From: Pseudomonas urmiensis
GTDB taxonomy: Bacteria; Pseudomonadota; Gammaproteobacteria; Pseudomonadales; Pseudomonadaceae
NCBI RefSeq assembly: GCF_014268815.2
Contig: NZ_JABWRE020000001.1
Location: 439,001 to 503,000, forward strand
Length of the DNA stretch: 64,000 bases
Direction of reading: 5' to 3'
Shown here: in pieces, positions 18,914-28,741 of the stretch
How the letters are laid out: every line of letters starts with the position of its first letter
Numbering within the stretch: position 1 is the first letter of the stretch
Notes under the pieces: model-generated
Database searches by the model: none
The model's input: the letters and a program-made list of their open reading frames with translations, nothing else
What the model was told of the DNA's origin: nothing
Made by a program: the position numbers and the translations under genes

Positions 18914-19465
18914 TTAAGTGGACGACGAGACGTTCATCGGCGGCAGGTATTCATGGCCTATGGGGAAGTGCTGCCTGATGCGGTCGCGATAGTAGCATTC
19001 TAGTGTGCGAGTGACTGTCCGAAAAGCCAGCTCCCCCCAAGGGATTTCCTCCTCCTCGAACAAACGCACCTCCAGGCTCTCTTGCCCCACGGCGAAGTCC
19101 AGGTCCGCCAGTTGCGCGCGGAAGAACAGGTGCACCTGGTTGATGTGCGGCAGATCGAACAGCTGATACAGGCTCATTTCCCCGACCCGAGCGCAGGCTT
19201 CCTCGACCGTTTCGCGACGAGCGGCAGCGTCGGTGGTCTCGCCGTTTTCCATAAAGCCGGCCGGTAGGGTCCAGAAACCCCGGCGCGGCTCGATCGCCCG
19301 GCGGCACAACAGCACCTTGCTCCCCCATATGGGCAGCACGCCGGCGACGATATTCGGGTTCTGGTAATGGATGGTCTGGCAATGCTCGCAGACGTAGCGC
19401 AAGCGGCTATCGCCTTCGGGTATCCGTTGAATGACCGGTTGGCCGCACGCGCTGCAGAAATTCAT
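18914..19465 (-). CDS. NUDIX hydrolase with N-terminal zinc ribbon
   Basis: 183 residues. The N-terminus has a four-cysteine zinc ribbon (CSACG at 4-8 and CEHC at 26-29), and the Nudix box is complete (GFMENGE, then RRETVEEA with the metal-binding REx2EE). The zinc ribbon plus Nudix layout recalls NudC-type NADH pyrophosphatases, but the protein is shorter and lacks the SQPWPFPxS motif, so the substrate is unknown. It is divergent from the CoA pyrophosphatase-like NUDIX gene at 19600. Confidence 0.87.
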   Translation of the reverse strand: MNFCSACGQPVIQRIPEGDSRLRYVCEHCQTIHYQNPNIVAGVLPIWGSKVLLCRRAIEPRRGFWTLPAGFMENGETTDAAARRETVEEACARVGEMSLYQLFDLPHINQVHLFFRAQLADLDFAVGQESLEVRLFEEEEIPWGELAFRTVTRTLECYYRDRIRQHFPIGHEYLPPMNVSSST

Positions 19466-19599
19466 GCTTTGCTTCCCTTAAGATCAGCCTATCTTGGCGC
19501 GCCTGGGGCATGGGCCGCAAGCCGCCCCCTGGCAGGGCTTGGGTGCCTTGGGGCTTTTGGTGCATCATGCAGGCCAGGCTTTGGAATCGAGAGTGCGTA

Positions 19600-20199
19600 A
19601 TGCTGGACGAGCTTCTTCGCCGAATGAGCAACCATATCCCCGCGTCACTGGAGGCGGATCGCCGTTTTCCCGAGGCGGCGGTACTCTTGCCCATCACCCG
19701 CAGCGAAGAGCCCGAACTGGTACTGACGCTGCGCGCCCAGGGGCTTTCCACCCATGGTGGGGAAGTGGCTTTTCCGGGGGGGCGGCGCGATCCGGAAGAC
19801 CCTGACCTGATCTTCACCGCCCTGCGCGAGGCGCAGGAAGAAATCGGCTTGCCGCCAGGCCTGGTCGAGGTGATCGGCCCGCTCAGTCCGCTGATTTCCC
19901 TGCATGGCCTGAAGGTGACGCCATTCGTCGGTTTGATCCCCGATTACGTCGAATACCACGCCAATGATGCCGAGATCGCGGCAGTATTCACCGTTCCGCT
20001 GGAATTCTTCCGCCAGGACCCGCGTGACCACACCCACCGGATCGATTATCAAGGGCGCAGCTGGTACGTGCCCAGTTATCGCTATGGCGAGTACAAGATC
20101 TGGGGGTTGTCGGCGATCATGATCGTCGAGCTGGTCAACCTGCTGTTCGATGCCGGCATCAGCTTGCACAAGCCACCAGAGCGTTTCATCCAGAACTGA
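19600..20199 (+). CDS. NUDIX hydrolase, coenzyme A pyrophosphatase type
   Basis: 199 residues from the ATG at 19600; longer upstream extensions have no family similarity. The motif [16 protein letters not shown] directly ahead of the Nudix box ([11 protein letters not shown]) is the UPF0035 signature of CoA-diphosphatases (NudL/PCD1). It should cleave CoA or acyl-CoA to phosphopantetheine and 3',5'-ADP, controlling CoA pools. A carbonic-anhydrase-like gene follows after 43 bases. Confidence 0.9.
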   Translation: MLDELLRRMSNHIPASLEADRRFPEAAVLLPITRSEEPELVLTLRAQGLSTHGGEVAFPGGRRDPEDPDLIFTALREAQEEIGLPPGLVEVIGPLSPLISLHGLKVTPFVGLIPDYVEYHANDAEIAAVFTVPLEFFRQDPRDHTHRIDYQGRSWYVPSYRYGEYKIWGLSAIMIVELVNLLFDAGISLHKPPERFIQN

Positions 20200-20242
20200 G
20201 CGGGGTCGACCCCGCCACTCGCCAGACCGTGAGGAGCTATCC

Positions 20243-20767
20243 ATGAAATACCGCTTGGGTGACATGCGGGTAGAAACCCATCCCAGCAGCTGGGCGGCGC
20301 CCACTGCCACGCTGATCGGCAAGGTTCGCCTGCAAGCGCGCGCCAGCGTCTGGTTCGGTGCGGTGCTGCGCGGTGACAACGAGCTGATCGACATAGGCGA
20401 GGACAGCAATGTCCAGGATGGCACGGTGATGCACACCGACATGGGTTCGCCGCTGACCCTTGGCAAGGGCGTGACCATTGGTCACAACGCCATGCTGCAT
20501 GGCTGCACGGTGGGCGACTACAGCCTGATCGGCATCAACGCGGTGATCCTCAATGGCGCGAAGATTGGCAAGCACTGCATCATCGGCGCCAATGCGCTGA
20601 TCCCTGAGGGCAAGGAAATTCCTGACGGCTCGCTGGTGATGGGCTCGCCCGGCAAAGTGGTGCGTGAGCTGACCGATGCGCAGAAGCGTATGCTGGAAGC
20701 CAGCGCTGCCCACTACGTGCATAACGCCGAACGTTATGCACGCGACCTGGCACCCCAGGAGGATTGA
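20243..20767 (+). CDS. Gamma-carbonic anhydrase-like hexapeptide-repeat protein
   Basis: 174 residues from the ATG at 20243 (GAGGAG 6 bases upstream). The protein is a left-handed beta-helix of hexapeptide repeats ([51 protein letters not shown]) with the three metal-binding His positions of the family ([11 protein letters not shown]). It ends in an amphipathic helix. Homologues include YrdA and PaaY, for which carbonic anhydrase or thioesterase activity is reported; the physiological substrate here is unknown. Confidence 0.9.
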   Translation: MKYRLGDMRVETHPSSWAAPTATLIGKVRLQARASVWFGAVLRGDNELIDIGEDSNVQDGTVMHTDMGSPLTLGKGVTIGHNAMLHGCTVGDYSLIGINAVILNGAKIGKHCIIGANALIPEGKEIPDGSLVMGSPGKVVRELTDAQKRMLEASAAHYVHNAERYARDLAPQED

Positions 20768-20768
20768 G

Positions 20769-20966
20769 ATGAGTGACGCCGAACGCCCCGTGGCTTCGCC
20801 CTGCGTCAGTATCTGCGCGCTGGATGAGCAGGACATTTGCACCGGTTGCCAGCGCAGCGTGGCGGAGATTACCCGTTGGGGGCGGATGGATAACGCTGAG
20901 CGTCGCCAAGTGCTCAAGCTGTGCCATGAGCGGGCGGTGGCGGCGGGGATGATCCTCGGCCTTTGA
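20769..20966 (+). CDS. DUF1289 family small cysteine-rich protein
   Basis: 65 residues from the ATG at 20769, one base after the stop of the preceding gene. It shows the DUF1289 pattern SPCVSICALDEQDICTGCQR, with four cysteines that look like a small metal or Fe-S site, and ITRWGRMDNAERRQVL. The biochemical role of the family is unknown. It is very likely co-transcribed with the carbonic-anhydrase-like gene. Confidence 0.88.
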   Translation: MSDAERPVASPCVSICALDEQDICTGCQRSVAEITRWGRMDNAERRQVLKLCHERAVAAGMILGL

Positions 20967-20985
20967 ATTTGCCGGTTGCCGTACG

Positions 20986-21060
20986 GCCTCTTCGCGGGAC
21001 AAGCCCGCTTCTACAGGATTTACGCTGAGCCTGTAGGAGCGGATTTACCCGCGAAGAGGC
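20986..21060. repeat. REP pair (inverted)
   Basis: Two REP-like units face each other: one begins GCCTCTTCGCGGGACAAGCC (20986) and the other ends TTTACCCGCGAAGAGGC (21060), with CCTGTAG/CTACAGG at the inner ends. It lies between the DUF1289 gene and the VUT transporter and may act as a transcription or mRNA-stability boundary. Confidence 0.85.
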
Positions 21061-21115
21061 TGGCGCTGACTCGAAAATCAAGTAATCTGTGCGGCTTGTC
21101 CGACGATTGCCAGCC

Positions 21116-21583
21116 ATGTTCTATCTGATCGCCTATATCAGCAGCGTAGTGCTGATCAACTACGCCTTTTCCAGCGCCCCGCACTTGGACGTGATCTGGT
21201 CTGCCTGGGGCGGGCTGGTGTTCATCCTGCGCGACATGGTGCAGACCCGCTATGGTCACGGCGCGCTGCTGGCCATGCTGGCGGCCTTGTTGCTGTCCTA
21301 CATCACCTCGGAGCCGGCCATCGCCCTGGCCAGCGCTACCGCCTTCTTCGTCTCCGAATTGATCGATTGGCTGGTGTTTAGCATCACCCGTCGACCGCTG
21401 CGCGATCGCCTGTGGCTGAGTTCGGCGCTGAGCATTCCTGTCGATACCTTCATTTTCTTCGGCATGATCGGCGCGCTGACACCCGCGGTCGCTGGTACCG
21501 CGCTGGCGTCGAAGTTTGCTGGGGTAACGGCGGTGTGGCTGGCAATGACCTGGCGAGCGCGGAAAAACGCCTTGGCAGGCTGA
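21116..21583 (+). CDS. VUT-family membrane transporter (queuosine precursor transporter-like)
   Basis: 155 residues from the ATG at 21116. Five or so membrane helices are visible (FYLIAYISSVVLINY, WGGLVFILRDMVQ, ALLAMLAALLLSYI, ASATAFFVSELIDWLVF, IPVDTFIFFGMIGAL). The motifs FILRDMVQTRYG and ATAFFVSELIDW are typical of the VUT/YhhQ family, which imports preQ0/preQ1 for tRNA queuosine synthesis. No preQ1 riboswitch was recognised upstream. It is somewhat shorter than YhhQ. Confidence 0.82.
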   Translation: MFYLIAYISSVVLINYAFSSAPHLDVIWSAWGGLVFILRDMVQTRYGHGALLAMLAALLLSYITSEPAIALASATAFFVSELIDWLVFSITRRPLRDRLWLSSALSIPVDTFIFFGMIGALTPAVAGTALASKFAGVTAVWLAMTWRARKNALAG

Positions 21584-21679
21584 CCTGCGGTGCGCCCGCA
21601 ACCTGATGTAGAATATCGGTCCTTTTTCAGCGGGCAGCGCACAGCCTGACGCAGCCCCGGACGCCTTCGAGGACCTGAA

Positions 21680-22861
21680 ATGACCCGTATCGGAACCCCA
21701 TTGTCGCCCACCGCGACCCGAGTACTGCTGTGCGGCTGCGGCGAACTGGGTAAAGAAGTGGTGATCGAACTGCAGCGCCTGGGCGTCGAAGTGATCGCCG
21801 TGGACCGTTACGCCAATGCCCCAGCCATGCAGGTTGCCCATCGCAGCCACGTCATCAACATGCTTGACGGCGTTGCCCTGCGTGCGGTGATCGAGGCTGA
21901 GAAGCCGCATTACATCGTCCCTGAAATCGAAGCCATCGCCACCGCCACCCTGGTCGAGCTTGAGAACGAAGGCTTCAACGTGGTGCCTACCGCCCGCGCT
22001 ACCCAGCTGACCATGAACCGCGAAGGCATCCGCCGCCTGGCCGCTGAAGAGCTCGATCTGCCGACCTCGCCCTACCACTTCGCCGACACCTTCGAGGACT
22101 ACGCCAAGGCTGTCGCCGATGTCGGCTACCCCTGCGTGGTCAAGCCGGTGATGAGTTCCTCGGGCAAGGGCCAGAGCCTGCTGCGCAGCGACGCTGACCT
22201 GCAGAAATCCTGGGACTACGCGCAAGAAGGCGGTCGCGCCGGCAAGGGCCGGGTGATCGTTGAAGGCTTTATCGATTTCGAATACGAAATCACCCTGCTT
22301 ACCGTGCGCCATGTGGGCGGCACCACCTTCCTCGAGCCGGTTGGCCATCGTCAGGAGAAGGGCGACTACCAAGAGTCGTGGCAGCCGCAGGCGATGAGCG
22401 CCAAGGCGCTGGCCGAATCGCAGCGGGTGGCCAAGGCGGTTACTGATGCCCTGGGCGGGCGGGGTCTGTTCGGCGTGGAGCTGTTCGTCAAGGGCGATCA
22501 GGTGTGGTTCAGCGAAGTCTCGCCGCGTCCGCATGACACCGGCCTGGTGACCCTGATCTCGCAAGACCTGTCGCAGTTCGCCCTGCATGCGCGGGCGATT
22601 CTCGGCTTGCCGATTCCGCTGGTGCGCCAGTTCGGCCCATCGGCTTCGGCGGTGATTTTGCCGCAAGGCCAGTCGCAGCAGACCAGCTTCGCCAACCTCG
22701 GTGCTGCCTTGAGCGAGCCGGATACCGCCATTCGCCTGTTCGGCAAGCCTGAAATCAATGGCCAGCGGCGCATGGGCGTGTGCCTGGCGCGCGATGAGTC
22801 GATCGAAGCGGCGCGGGCCAAGGCGACTCGTGCTTCGCAGGCGGTCAAAGTCGAGTTCTAA
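21680..22861 (+). CDS. purT: Phosphoribosylglycinamide formyltransferase 2 (formate-dependent)
   Basis: 393 residues, full length. The N-terminal nucleotide-binding region has [13 protein letters not shown]; the ATP-grasp core has [32 protein letters not shown] and [13 protein letters not shown]. PurT uses ATP and formate to formylate GAR in de novo purine synthesis, independent of folate. It stands alone, preceded by 96 bases of intergenic DNA and followed by a REP cluster. Confidence 0.97.
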   Translation: MTRIGTPLSPTATRVLLCGCGELGKEVVIELQRLGVEVIAVDRYANAPAMQVAHRSHVINMLDGVALRAVIEAEKPHYIVPEIEAIATATLVELENEGFNVVPTARATQLTMNREGIRRLAAEELDLPTSPYHFADTFEDYAKAVADVGYPCVVKPVMSSSGKGQSLLRSDADLQKSWDYAQEGGRAGKGRVIVEGFIDFEYEITLLTVRHVGGTTFLEPVGHRQEKGDYQESWQPQAMSAKALAESQRVAKAVTDALGGRGLFGVELFVKGDQVWFSEVSPRPHDTGLVTLISQDLSQFALHARAILGLPIPLVRQFGPSASAVILPQGQSQQTSFANLGAALSEPDTAIRLFGKPEINGQRRMGVCLARDESIEAARAKATRASQAVKVEF

Positions 22862-22867
22862 CGTCAA

Positions 22868-22982
22868 TCGCGGGGCAAGCCCGCTCCCACGCAATCCTCA
22901 TATGGCTGCGTGGGAGCAGAGCAGCGTCGCCAACCGCGGTGCTGTCTGCCTCATATGGCGTGGGAGCGGGCTTGCCCCGCGA
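22868..22982. repeat. REP cluster (three units)
   Basis: An outer inverted pair, TCGCGGGGCAAGCCCGCTCC (22868) and GGGCTTGCCCCGCGA (ending 22982), encloses a third partial unit GCGTGGGAGCAGAGC at 22908-22922. It sits between convergent purT and the MHS transporter gene. Confidence 0.88.
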
Positions 22983-22995
22983 TGTTTGCCTGGCT

Positions 22996-24300
22996 TTAGA
23001 GCTCTGCGTTACGCGTCTCTTTCAAGCACAGCACAGCAATCAAGCTGAGCACTGCTGCTGCCGACACGTAGCCTCCTACCCAACTCAAACCGCCCATGCT
23101 CACCAGTTTCTGCGCAAAGAACGGTGCGGCCGAAGCCCCGACGATACCGCCCAGGTTGTAGGCTGCCGAGGCGCCGGTATAGCGCACATGGGTCGGGAAC
23201 AGCTCGGGCAGCAATGCCCCCATCGGCGCGAAGGTCACCCCCATCAAGAACAGCTCGATGGCCAGGAACAGCGCCACGCCCGTGGTCGAGCCCGAGGTCA
23301 GCAGAGGCTCCATGGTAAAGCCCGATGCCACCGCCAGCAGACCGCCGACGATCAACACCGGCTTGCGCCCGTAACGATCGCTGAGCCAGGCCGACAGCGG
23401 CGTGGCCAGGGCCATGAACACCACCGCGAAACACAGCAGGCCGAGGAAAGTCTCCCGGCTGTAGCCCAGGGTCGAGACGCCGTAGCTGAGCGAGAACACC
23501 GTGGAGATGTAGAACAGCGCATAGCACACCACCATCGCCGCAGCGCCAAGCAGGGTCGGCCGCCAGTGCTTGGCGAATAGATCGACTACTGGCATCTTGA
23601 CCCGTTGGTGCTGGGCCACGGCTTTGGCGAACACTGGGCTCTCTTCAAGCTTGAGGCGCACGTACAGGCCGACCAGCACCAGCGCGGCGCTGAGCAGGAA
23701 CGGAATACGCCAGCCCCACTCACGGAACTGCTCGTCGCTAAGGGTCAGTGCCAGGCTCAGGAACAGGCCGTTTGCGGCCAGGAAGCCGATCGACGGGCCC
23801 AGTTGCGGGAACATGCCGAACCAGGCGCGCTTGCCCGGCGGGGCGTTTTCCGTGGCCAGCAACGCCGCGCCACCCCATTCGCCGCCCAGCCCCAGGCCCT
23901 GGCCGAAGCGCAGCAGGCAAAGGATGATCGGCGCCCAGACGCCAATACTGTCGTAGCCAGGCAGAACGCCAATTGCTGTGGTCGAAACACCCATCAGCAG
24001 CAACGAGGCCACCAGGGTCGACTTGCGCCCGATGCGGTCGCCGAAGTGGCCGAACAGCGCCGAGCCCAGTGGCCGGGCAAGGAAGGCAATACCAAAGGTG
24101 AGGAAGGCGGCGAGCATTTGCGCGGTGCCCGACCCCGAGGGGAAGAATACCGGGCCGATCACCAGCGCAGCAGCGGTGGCGTATACATAAAAGTCGTAGA
24201 ACTCGATGGCGGTGCCGATGAAGCTGGCGGTGGCCACCCGCGCGGGCGAGTTGACCGGCGCGACCGGGGTCGAGTCGGCGAAGGTGCTGCTGGTTGTCAT
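22996..24300 (-). CDS. MFS transporter, metabolite:H+ symporter (MHS) family
   Basis: 434 residues with twelve predicted membrane helices. Family signatures are FIGTAIEFYDFYVYATAAAL in TM1, GHFGDRIGRKSTL between TM2 and TM3, RFGQGLGLGGEWGGA in TM4 and WLSDRYGRKPVL between TM8 and TM9. MHS members (ShiA, ProP, KgtP, CitH types) import organic acids or osmolytes with protons; the substrate cannot be told from the sequence. No linked catabolic genes are present. Confidence 0.93.
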   Translation of the reverse strand: MTTSSTFADSTPVAPVNSPARVATASFIGTAIEFYDFYVYATAAALVIGPVFFPSGSGTAQMLAAFLTFGIAFLARPLGSALFGHFGDRIGRKSTLVASLLLMGVSTTAIGVLPGYDSIGVWAPIILCLLRFGQGLGLGGEWGGAALLATENAPPGKRAWFGMFPQLGPSIGFLAANGLFLSLALTLSDEQFREWGWRIPFLLSAALVLVGLYVRLKLEESPVFAKAVAQHQRVKMPVVDLFAKHWRPTLLGAAAMVVCYALFYISTVFSLSYGVSTLGYSRETFLGLLCFAVVFMALATPLSAWLSDRYGRKPVLIVGGLLAVASGFTMEPLLTSGSTTGVALFLAIELFLMGVTFAPMGALLPELFPTHVRYTGASAAYNLGGIVGASAAPFFAQKLVSMGGLSWVGGYVSAAAVLSLIAVLCLKETRNAEL

Positions 24301-24554
24301 TGCGTGGATCCCTGACAGTCAGATGCTCGCTGGCAAGCCGCACTGTGCCCAGGCAGGCACGGGCGCGCGGGCGCCGGAGCGTATTGTTGTGAGTCGCTCG
24401 ACTGACGATGGCCCAGGGGATAAGGAGGGGAGCGGGGCTGTTCGGGGTGTTGAAGCAGGACCGCAGGGCTATCAGTGAAGCGGACTGGCCGTGTGACGCC
24501 GGGCGCGGGTAGCGGGCGGGACGGCAGGGCTGGGTAAGCGTGACCGGAGTATAG

Positions 24555-25757
24555 CTATCGGGTCACGGTCCAGACCAGTACCTTGCTGGCACAATTGTCC
24601 TCTGTTTCGAGGATTTCCAGGCGATAACGGCCGATTTTCAGGCACACGGCGCTGGCTGGAATGCTCTCCAGCGCTTCGGTGACCAGGCCATTGAGGGTCT
24701 TCGGCCCGCCATCGCAAGGCAGGTGCCAGCCCAGGCTGCGGTTGAGTTCGCGCAGCGAAGCGGTACCTTCGATGACGAAACGGCCATCGGCCTGGGGGTG
24801 GATGTGCGGGTTGTCCAGGCTCTGCTCGTCTTCGAACTCGCCGACGATCTCCTCGAGGATGTCCTCCAGGGTAACGATGCCCAGCACTTCGCCATACTCA
24901 TCCACCACCACGCCCAGGCGCCGCTGCTGCTTGTGGAAATTCAGCAGCTGCAGTTGCAGTGGGGTGCTTTCGGGAACGAAGTAAGGCTCGTAGCAGGCGC
25001 CGTGGAGGGCTTCGAGGGTCAGCTCGGCACGCGGCAGCAGGTGACTGATCAGCTTGGTATTGAGGATCGCTTCAACCTGGTTGATGTCGTTGTGGTACAC
25101 CGGCAGGCGGGTATGCCGGCTGACGATCAGTTGCTCGATGATCTGTTCGATGGGGTCGTCCAGGTTGATGCCATCGACTTCGTTGCGCGGCACCAGGATG
25201 TCGTTGACGGTGATCTTGTCCAGCGCTTGCAGGCCATCGAGCAGGCCATGACGGGGCGTCTCGTGCTGCTGGTCATCGTCCTCATGCTGTTCCTGCTCAT
25301 GCAAGGCAACCGCTGTGGGCTGTGGGCGGAACGGGCGCAGGATCAGCTTGGCTGTGCCGTCGAGCAGGCAGGCAAAGGGTTGTAGCAGGGCCAGGGGAAG
25401 TCTGAGCAGGCTGGCACCGAGGCTGACGAAGGCCTGGGGGTTGCGCCGGGCCAGGCGCCGCGGCAGATACTCGGCCAGTACCAGCAGCGCCAGGCTGGCG
25501 GCCAGGCCGCCGAGCCAGAAGCCATGTTCGCCGCTATGGCGTTGGCCAATCAGGCAAGCCAGGCCGAGCACCAGCAGCTTGCCCAGGCTGGCGCCGAACA
25601 CCAGTGCCTGGGCGGGTAGGTTGGGTTCGCCGGTTTCTGCGCCGCGGGCATGGCCATTGAGTAACTGGCGTGCTGCATCGACCGCGGTAAACAACGCCGC
25701 CCACAGCAGTGCCAGGGCCAAGGTACCAAGCAGCGGGGCAAACGGCAGGCTATCCAT
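24555..25757 (-). CDS. CorC/HlyC-type protein: DUF21-like membrane domain, CBS pair, transporter-associated domain
   Basis: 400 residues. N-terminal membrane helices (about 8-28, 52-74, 80-95) are followed by a CBS pair (VNDILVPRNEVDGI; LGVVVDEYGEVLGIVTLEDILEEIVGE is split as CBS2) and a C-terminal CorC_HlyC domain (ADGRFVIEGTASLREL, LNGLVTEALESIP). It belongs to the CNNM/CorB/YfjD group linked to magnesium or cobalt efflux. A charged Glu/Asp/His linker (about 152-168) separates membrane and CBS parts. The CcsA-like gene on the same strand ends 9 bases upstream of its start. Confidence 0.9.
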   Translation of the reverse strand: MDSLPFAPLLGTLALALLWAALFTAVDAARQLLNGHARGAETGEPNLPAQALVFGASLGKLLVLGLACLIGQRHSGEHGFWLGGLAASLALLVLAEYLPRRLARRNPQAFVSLGASLLRLPLALLQPFACLLDGTAKLILRPFRPQPTAVALHEQEQHEDDDQQHETPRHGLLDGLQALDKITVNDILVPRNEVDGINLDDPIEQIIEQLIVSRHTRLPVYHNDINQVEAILNTKLISHLLPRAELTLEALHGACYEPYFVPESTPLQLQLLNFHKQQRRLGVVVDEYGEVLGIVTLEDILEEIVGEFEDEQSLDNPHIHPQADGRFVIEGTASLRELNRSLGWHLPCDGGPKTLNGLVTEALESIPASAVCLKIGRYRLEILETEDNCASKVLVWTVTR

Positions 25758-25766
25758 AGGTGACCG

Positions 25767-26576
25767 TCAGATGTGCAGGATGAATTCGCGTACCAGCTTG
25801 CTGCCGAAGTAGGCCAGCATCAACAGGCAGAAACCGGCCAGGGTCCAGCGAATCGCCTTGTGTCCACGCCAGCCCAGGCGGGTGCGCCCCCACAGCAAGA
25901 CGCTGAACACGATCCAGGCGACGCAGGCGAGCAGGGTCTTGTGCACCAGGTGCTGGGCGAACAAGTTGTCGAGGAACAGCCAGCCGGAGATCAGCGACAG
26001 CGATAGCAACGCCCAGCCGGCCCAGAGGAAACCAAACAGCAGGCTTTCCATGGTTTGCAGCGGCGGGAAGTTGCGGATCAGTCCGGACGGGTGCTTGTGC
26101 TTGAGCTGGTGGTCTTGCAGTAGCAGCAGCAGGGCTTGGAACACCGCGATGGTGAATAGCCCGTAGGCCAGGATCGACAGCAGGATGTGCGCGAGGATCC
26201 CCGGTTCTTCGTTGATCAAAGGCACCGTACCGGGTGGCGCGAACTGGGCCAGCAGGGCGGTTATAGCGCCGAGCGGGAACAGCAACACCAACAGGTTTTC
26301 CACGGGTATGCGCAGGCAGGCCAGCAGCGTCAGGCCGATGACGGCCACGGCAATCAGGCTGGAGGCGCTGAAGAAGTCCAGGCTCAGGCCCAGCGGCGTG
26401 AGCAGTTGGAAGAACAGCGCGCCGCCTTGGGCGATCACCGCGATGGCACCGAGCAGGCCGAGCAGCCGTTTGTCGGCGCGGGTGCCTTGGGCCAGGCGAC
26501 TGCCGTGATAGAGCGCGGCGGCGATGTACAGGCCGGCGGCGATCAGATTGGGGATAAGACTGGGTGAAGAGAGCAT
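25767..26576 (-). CDS. CcsA/YpjD-like inner-membrane cytochrome c assembly family protein
   Basis: 269 residues from the ATG at 26576 (AGGA 5 bases upstream); longer versions add a non-membrane extension. About eight membrane helices, with GILAHILLSILAYGLFTIAVFQ and the late motif GRTRLGWRGHKAIRWTLAGF. The conserved histidines and tryptophan-poor layout resemble CcsA/CcmC-like haem-handling proteins, but the YpjD subgroup has no proven function. It is divergent from ffh and co-directional with the CorC-type gene. Confidence 0.87.
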   Translation of the reverse strand: MLSSPSLIPNLIAAGLYIAAALYHGSRLAQGTRADKRLLGLLGAIAVIAQGGALFFQLLTPLGLSLDFFSASSLIAVAVIGLTLLACLRIPVENLLVLLFPLGAITALLAQFAPPGTVPLINEEPGILAHILLSILAYGLFTIAVFQALLLLLQDHQLKHKHPSGLIRNFPPLQTMESLLFGFLWAGWALLSLSLISGWLFLDNLFAQHLVHKTLLACVAWIVFSVLLWGRTRLGWRGHKAIRWTLAGFCLLMLAYFGSKLVREFILHI

Positions 26577-26784
26577 AAGTCCTGGTAGGCAAGCCCTGAA
26601 AGAGAGGGAGTTTGGCATAGAACGCCGCTGCCAAGGAAGTCTGCGGGCAGGCTGGGGCATTGATATCGATCATGCTGGCCTGTTCACGGCTGAGCTCGCT
26701 GCGTCAGGGTCCAAGTCGCAGGCCTATTTTGCACACGGCAGGTGCATCCATCCGAGCATGGTGTGCGCCGCGAGCAGTCTTGGT

Positions 26785-26790
26785 TATAAT
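26785..26790 (+). promoter_or_regulatory. Candidate -10 element for ffh
   Basis: TATAAT within TGGTTATAATCG lies 86 bases before the ffh ATG. No convincing -35 is seen 16-18 bases upstream, so only the -10 is proposed. Confidence 0.5.
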
Positions 26791-26875
26791 CGTCGGCTTG
26801 CTGTGCCTTGCGCGTGTTCGATTTGCGCCTGGGCGCCTGACAAACCTCGGCTTTGCCAAGCCTGAAAGGATCACC

Positions 26876-28252
26876 ATGTTCGAAAACCTGACCGACCGCC
26901 TGTCACAGACGCTGCGCCATGTCACCGGCAAGGCCAAGCTGACTGAAGACAACATCAAGGACACGTTGCGCGAAGTGCGCATGGCGCTGCTGGAAGCCGA
27001 CGTCGCCCTGCCGGTGGTCAAGGATTTCGTCAACAGCATCAAAGAGCGTGCGGTCGGCACCGAAGTGTCGCGCAGCCTGACCCCAGGCCAGGCGTTCGTG
27101 AAGATCGTCCAGGCCGAGCTGGAAAGCCTGATGGGCGCGGCCAACGAAGACCTCGCGCTGAACTCGGCCCCGCCTGCGGTAGTGCTGATGGCCGGTCTGC
27201 AGGGTGCGGGTAAGACCACCACTGCCGGCAAGCTGGCGCGCTTCCTTAAAGAGCGTAAGAAAAAGAGCGTCATGGTGGTCTCGGCTGACGTCTACCGTCC
27301 GGCGGCTATCAAGCAGCTGGAAACCCTGGCCAACGACATCGGCGTGACCTTCTTCCCGTCCGATATCAGCCAGAAGCCGGTAGCCATTGCTGAGGCGGCG
27401 ATCCGCGAAGCCAAGCTCAAGTTCATCGACGTGGTCATCGTCGACACCGCCGGCCGTCTGCACATCGACGCCGACATGATGGACGAGATCAAGGACCTGC
27501 ACGCTGCGGTCAAGCCGATCGAGACCCTGTTCGTGGTCGACGCCATGACCGGTCAGGACGCCGCCAACACCGCCAAGGCCTTTGGTGACGCCCTGCCGCT
27601 GACCGGCGTGGTGCTGACCAAGGTCGACGGTGACGCCCGTGGCGGTGCTGCGCTGTCGGTGCGCGCCATCACCGGCAAGCCGATCAAGTTCATCGGTATG
27701 GGCGAGAAGAGCGAAGCACTCGAGCCGTTCCACCCAGACCGGATCGCCTCGCGCATCCTTGGCATGGGTGACGTGCTCAGCCTGATCGAGCAGGCCGAGC
27801 AGAACATCGACAAGGCCAAGGCCGACAAGCTGGCCAAGAAGCTCAAGAAGGGCAAGGGCTTCGACCTCGAAGACTTCCGCGACCAGCTGCAGCAAATGAA
27901 GAACATGGGCGGCCTGGGCGGCTTGATGGACAAGCTGCCGAGCATCGGCGGGGTCAACCTGTCGCAGATGGGCAACGCCCAGGGCGCGGCCGAGAAGCAG
28001 TTCAAGCAAATGGAGGCGATCATCAACTCCATGACCCCGGCCGAGCGCCGCGACCCGGACCTGCTCAGCGGTTCGCGCAAGCGTCGTATCGCTCTGGGCT
28101 CCGGCACCCAGGTGCAGGACGTCGGCCGGCTGATCAAGCAGCACAAGCAGATGCAGAAGATGATGAAGAAATTCTCTACCAAGGGCGGCATGGCCAAGAT
28201 GATGCGCGGCCTTGGTGGCATGATGCCTGGTGGCGGCATGCCCAAGCTGTAA
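26876..28252 (+). CDS. ffh: Signal recognition particle GTPase Ffh
   Basis: 458 residues from the ATG at 26876 (GAAAGGA upstream). N-terminal four-helix N domain, G domain with P-loop [10 protein letters not shown] (107-116), DTAGR and [10 protein letters not shown], then a methionine-rich M domain with [10 protein letters not shown] at the C-terminus. With 4.5S RNA it binds signal sequences and targets ribosomes to FtsY and SecYEG. It lies directly upstream of the rpsP operon, as in other gamma-proteobacteria. Confidence 0.98.
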   Translation: MFENLTDRLSQTLRHVTGKAKLTEDNIKDTLREVRMALLEADVALPVVKDFVNSIKERAVGTEVSRSLTPGQAFVKIVQAELESLMGAANEDLALNSAPPAVVLMAGLQGAGKTTTAGKLARFLKERKKKSVMVVSADVYRPAAIKQLETLANDIGVTFFPSDISQKPVAIAEAAIREAKLKFIDVVIVDTAGRLHIDADMMDEIKDLHAAVKPIETLFVVDAMTGQDAANTAKAFGDALPLTGVVLTKVDGDARGGAALSVRAITGKPIKFIGMGEKSEALEPFHPDRIASRILGMGDVLSLIEQAEQNIDKAKADKLAKKLKKGKGFDLEDFRDQLQQMKNMGGLGGLMDKLPSIGGVNLSQMGNAQGAAEKQFKQMEAIINSMTPAERRDPDLLSGSRKRRIALGSGTQVQDVGRLIKQHKQMQKMMKKFSTKGGMAKMMRGLGGMMPGGGMPKL

Positions 28253-28484
28253 CCCCGAATCTGGTCGCCAGCCTAACCGCTGTCGACCGAACCCCGCCTC
28301 GGCGGGTACACCGCTGCCTTATATAAGGCAGCTTAAATCGCGAATCGGCAGGCTGGCCTTTTTTCTCAACGTAAAAAGGCATTTGCAAAAGTCCGGATAT
28401 TCCTTGAGAATGTGCGGCCTTTCGGGCACCCGTGTGCCCGCTGTGCATTATGATTTGCAGCACCGACTACAGGAACGATGTTCA
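28253..28484 (+). promoter_or_regulatory. Structured leader/promoter region of the rpsP operon
   Basis: 232 bases without a gene. It contains a perfect 20-bp palindrome GCTGCCTTATATAAGGCAGC (28313-28332), a stem GCCTTTTTT/AAAAAGGC (28356-28364 with 28373-28380) and a GGGCAC/GTGCCC stem just before a TATGAT-like -10 near 28450. The first palindrome may end ffh transcription; the later elements likely hold the rpsP promoter and leader. Exact promoter boxes are uncertain. Confidence 0.45.
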
Positions 28485-28736
28485 ATGCTTACCATTCGTC
28501 TTGCCCGTGGCGGCTCCAAAAAGCGCCCGTTCTACCAACTGACCGTAACCGACTCGCGTAACCCGCGTGACGGCTCCCACATCGAACAGGTTGGCTTCTT
28601 CAACCCAATCGCTCGTGGTCAGGAAGTTCGTCTGTCCGTTAAACAAGACCGCGTTGCTCACTGGCTGAGCATCGGCGCACAGCCGTCTGAGCGCGTTGCT
28701 CAGCTGCTGAAGGAAGCTGCCAAGGCTGCTGCCTGA
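28485..28736 (+). CDS. rpsP: 30S ribosomal protein bS16
   Basis: 83 residues, full length, with the family start [19 protein letters not shown] and SRNPRDG. First gene of rpsP-rimM-trmD-rplS, a conserved translation operon. It binds 16S rRNA during small-subunit assembly. Confidence 0.98.
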   Translation: MLTIRLARGGSKKRPFYQLTVTDSRNPRDGSHIEQVGFFNPIARGQEVRLSVKQDRVAHWLSIGAQPSERVAQLLKEAAKAAA

Positions 28737-28741
28737 ACAGT

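Noticed and set aside
21061..21115. preQ1 riboswitch before the VUT transporter
   Set aside because: No recognisable preQ1 aptamer pattern; only the REP pair and a short spacer.
22868..22982. REP clusters as a CRISPR array
   Set aside because: Units alternate in orientation, have no regular spacers and no cas genes are nearby.
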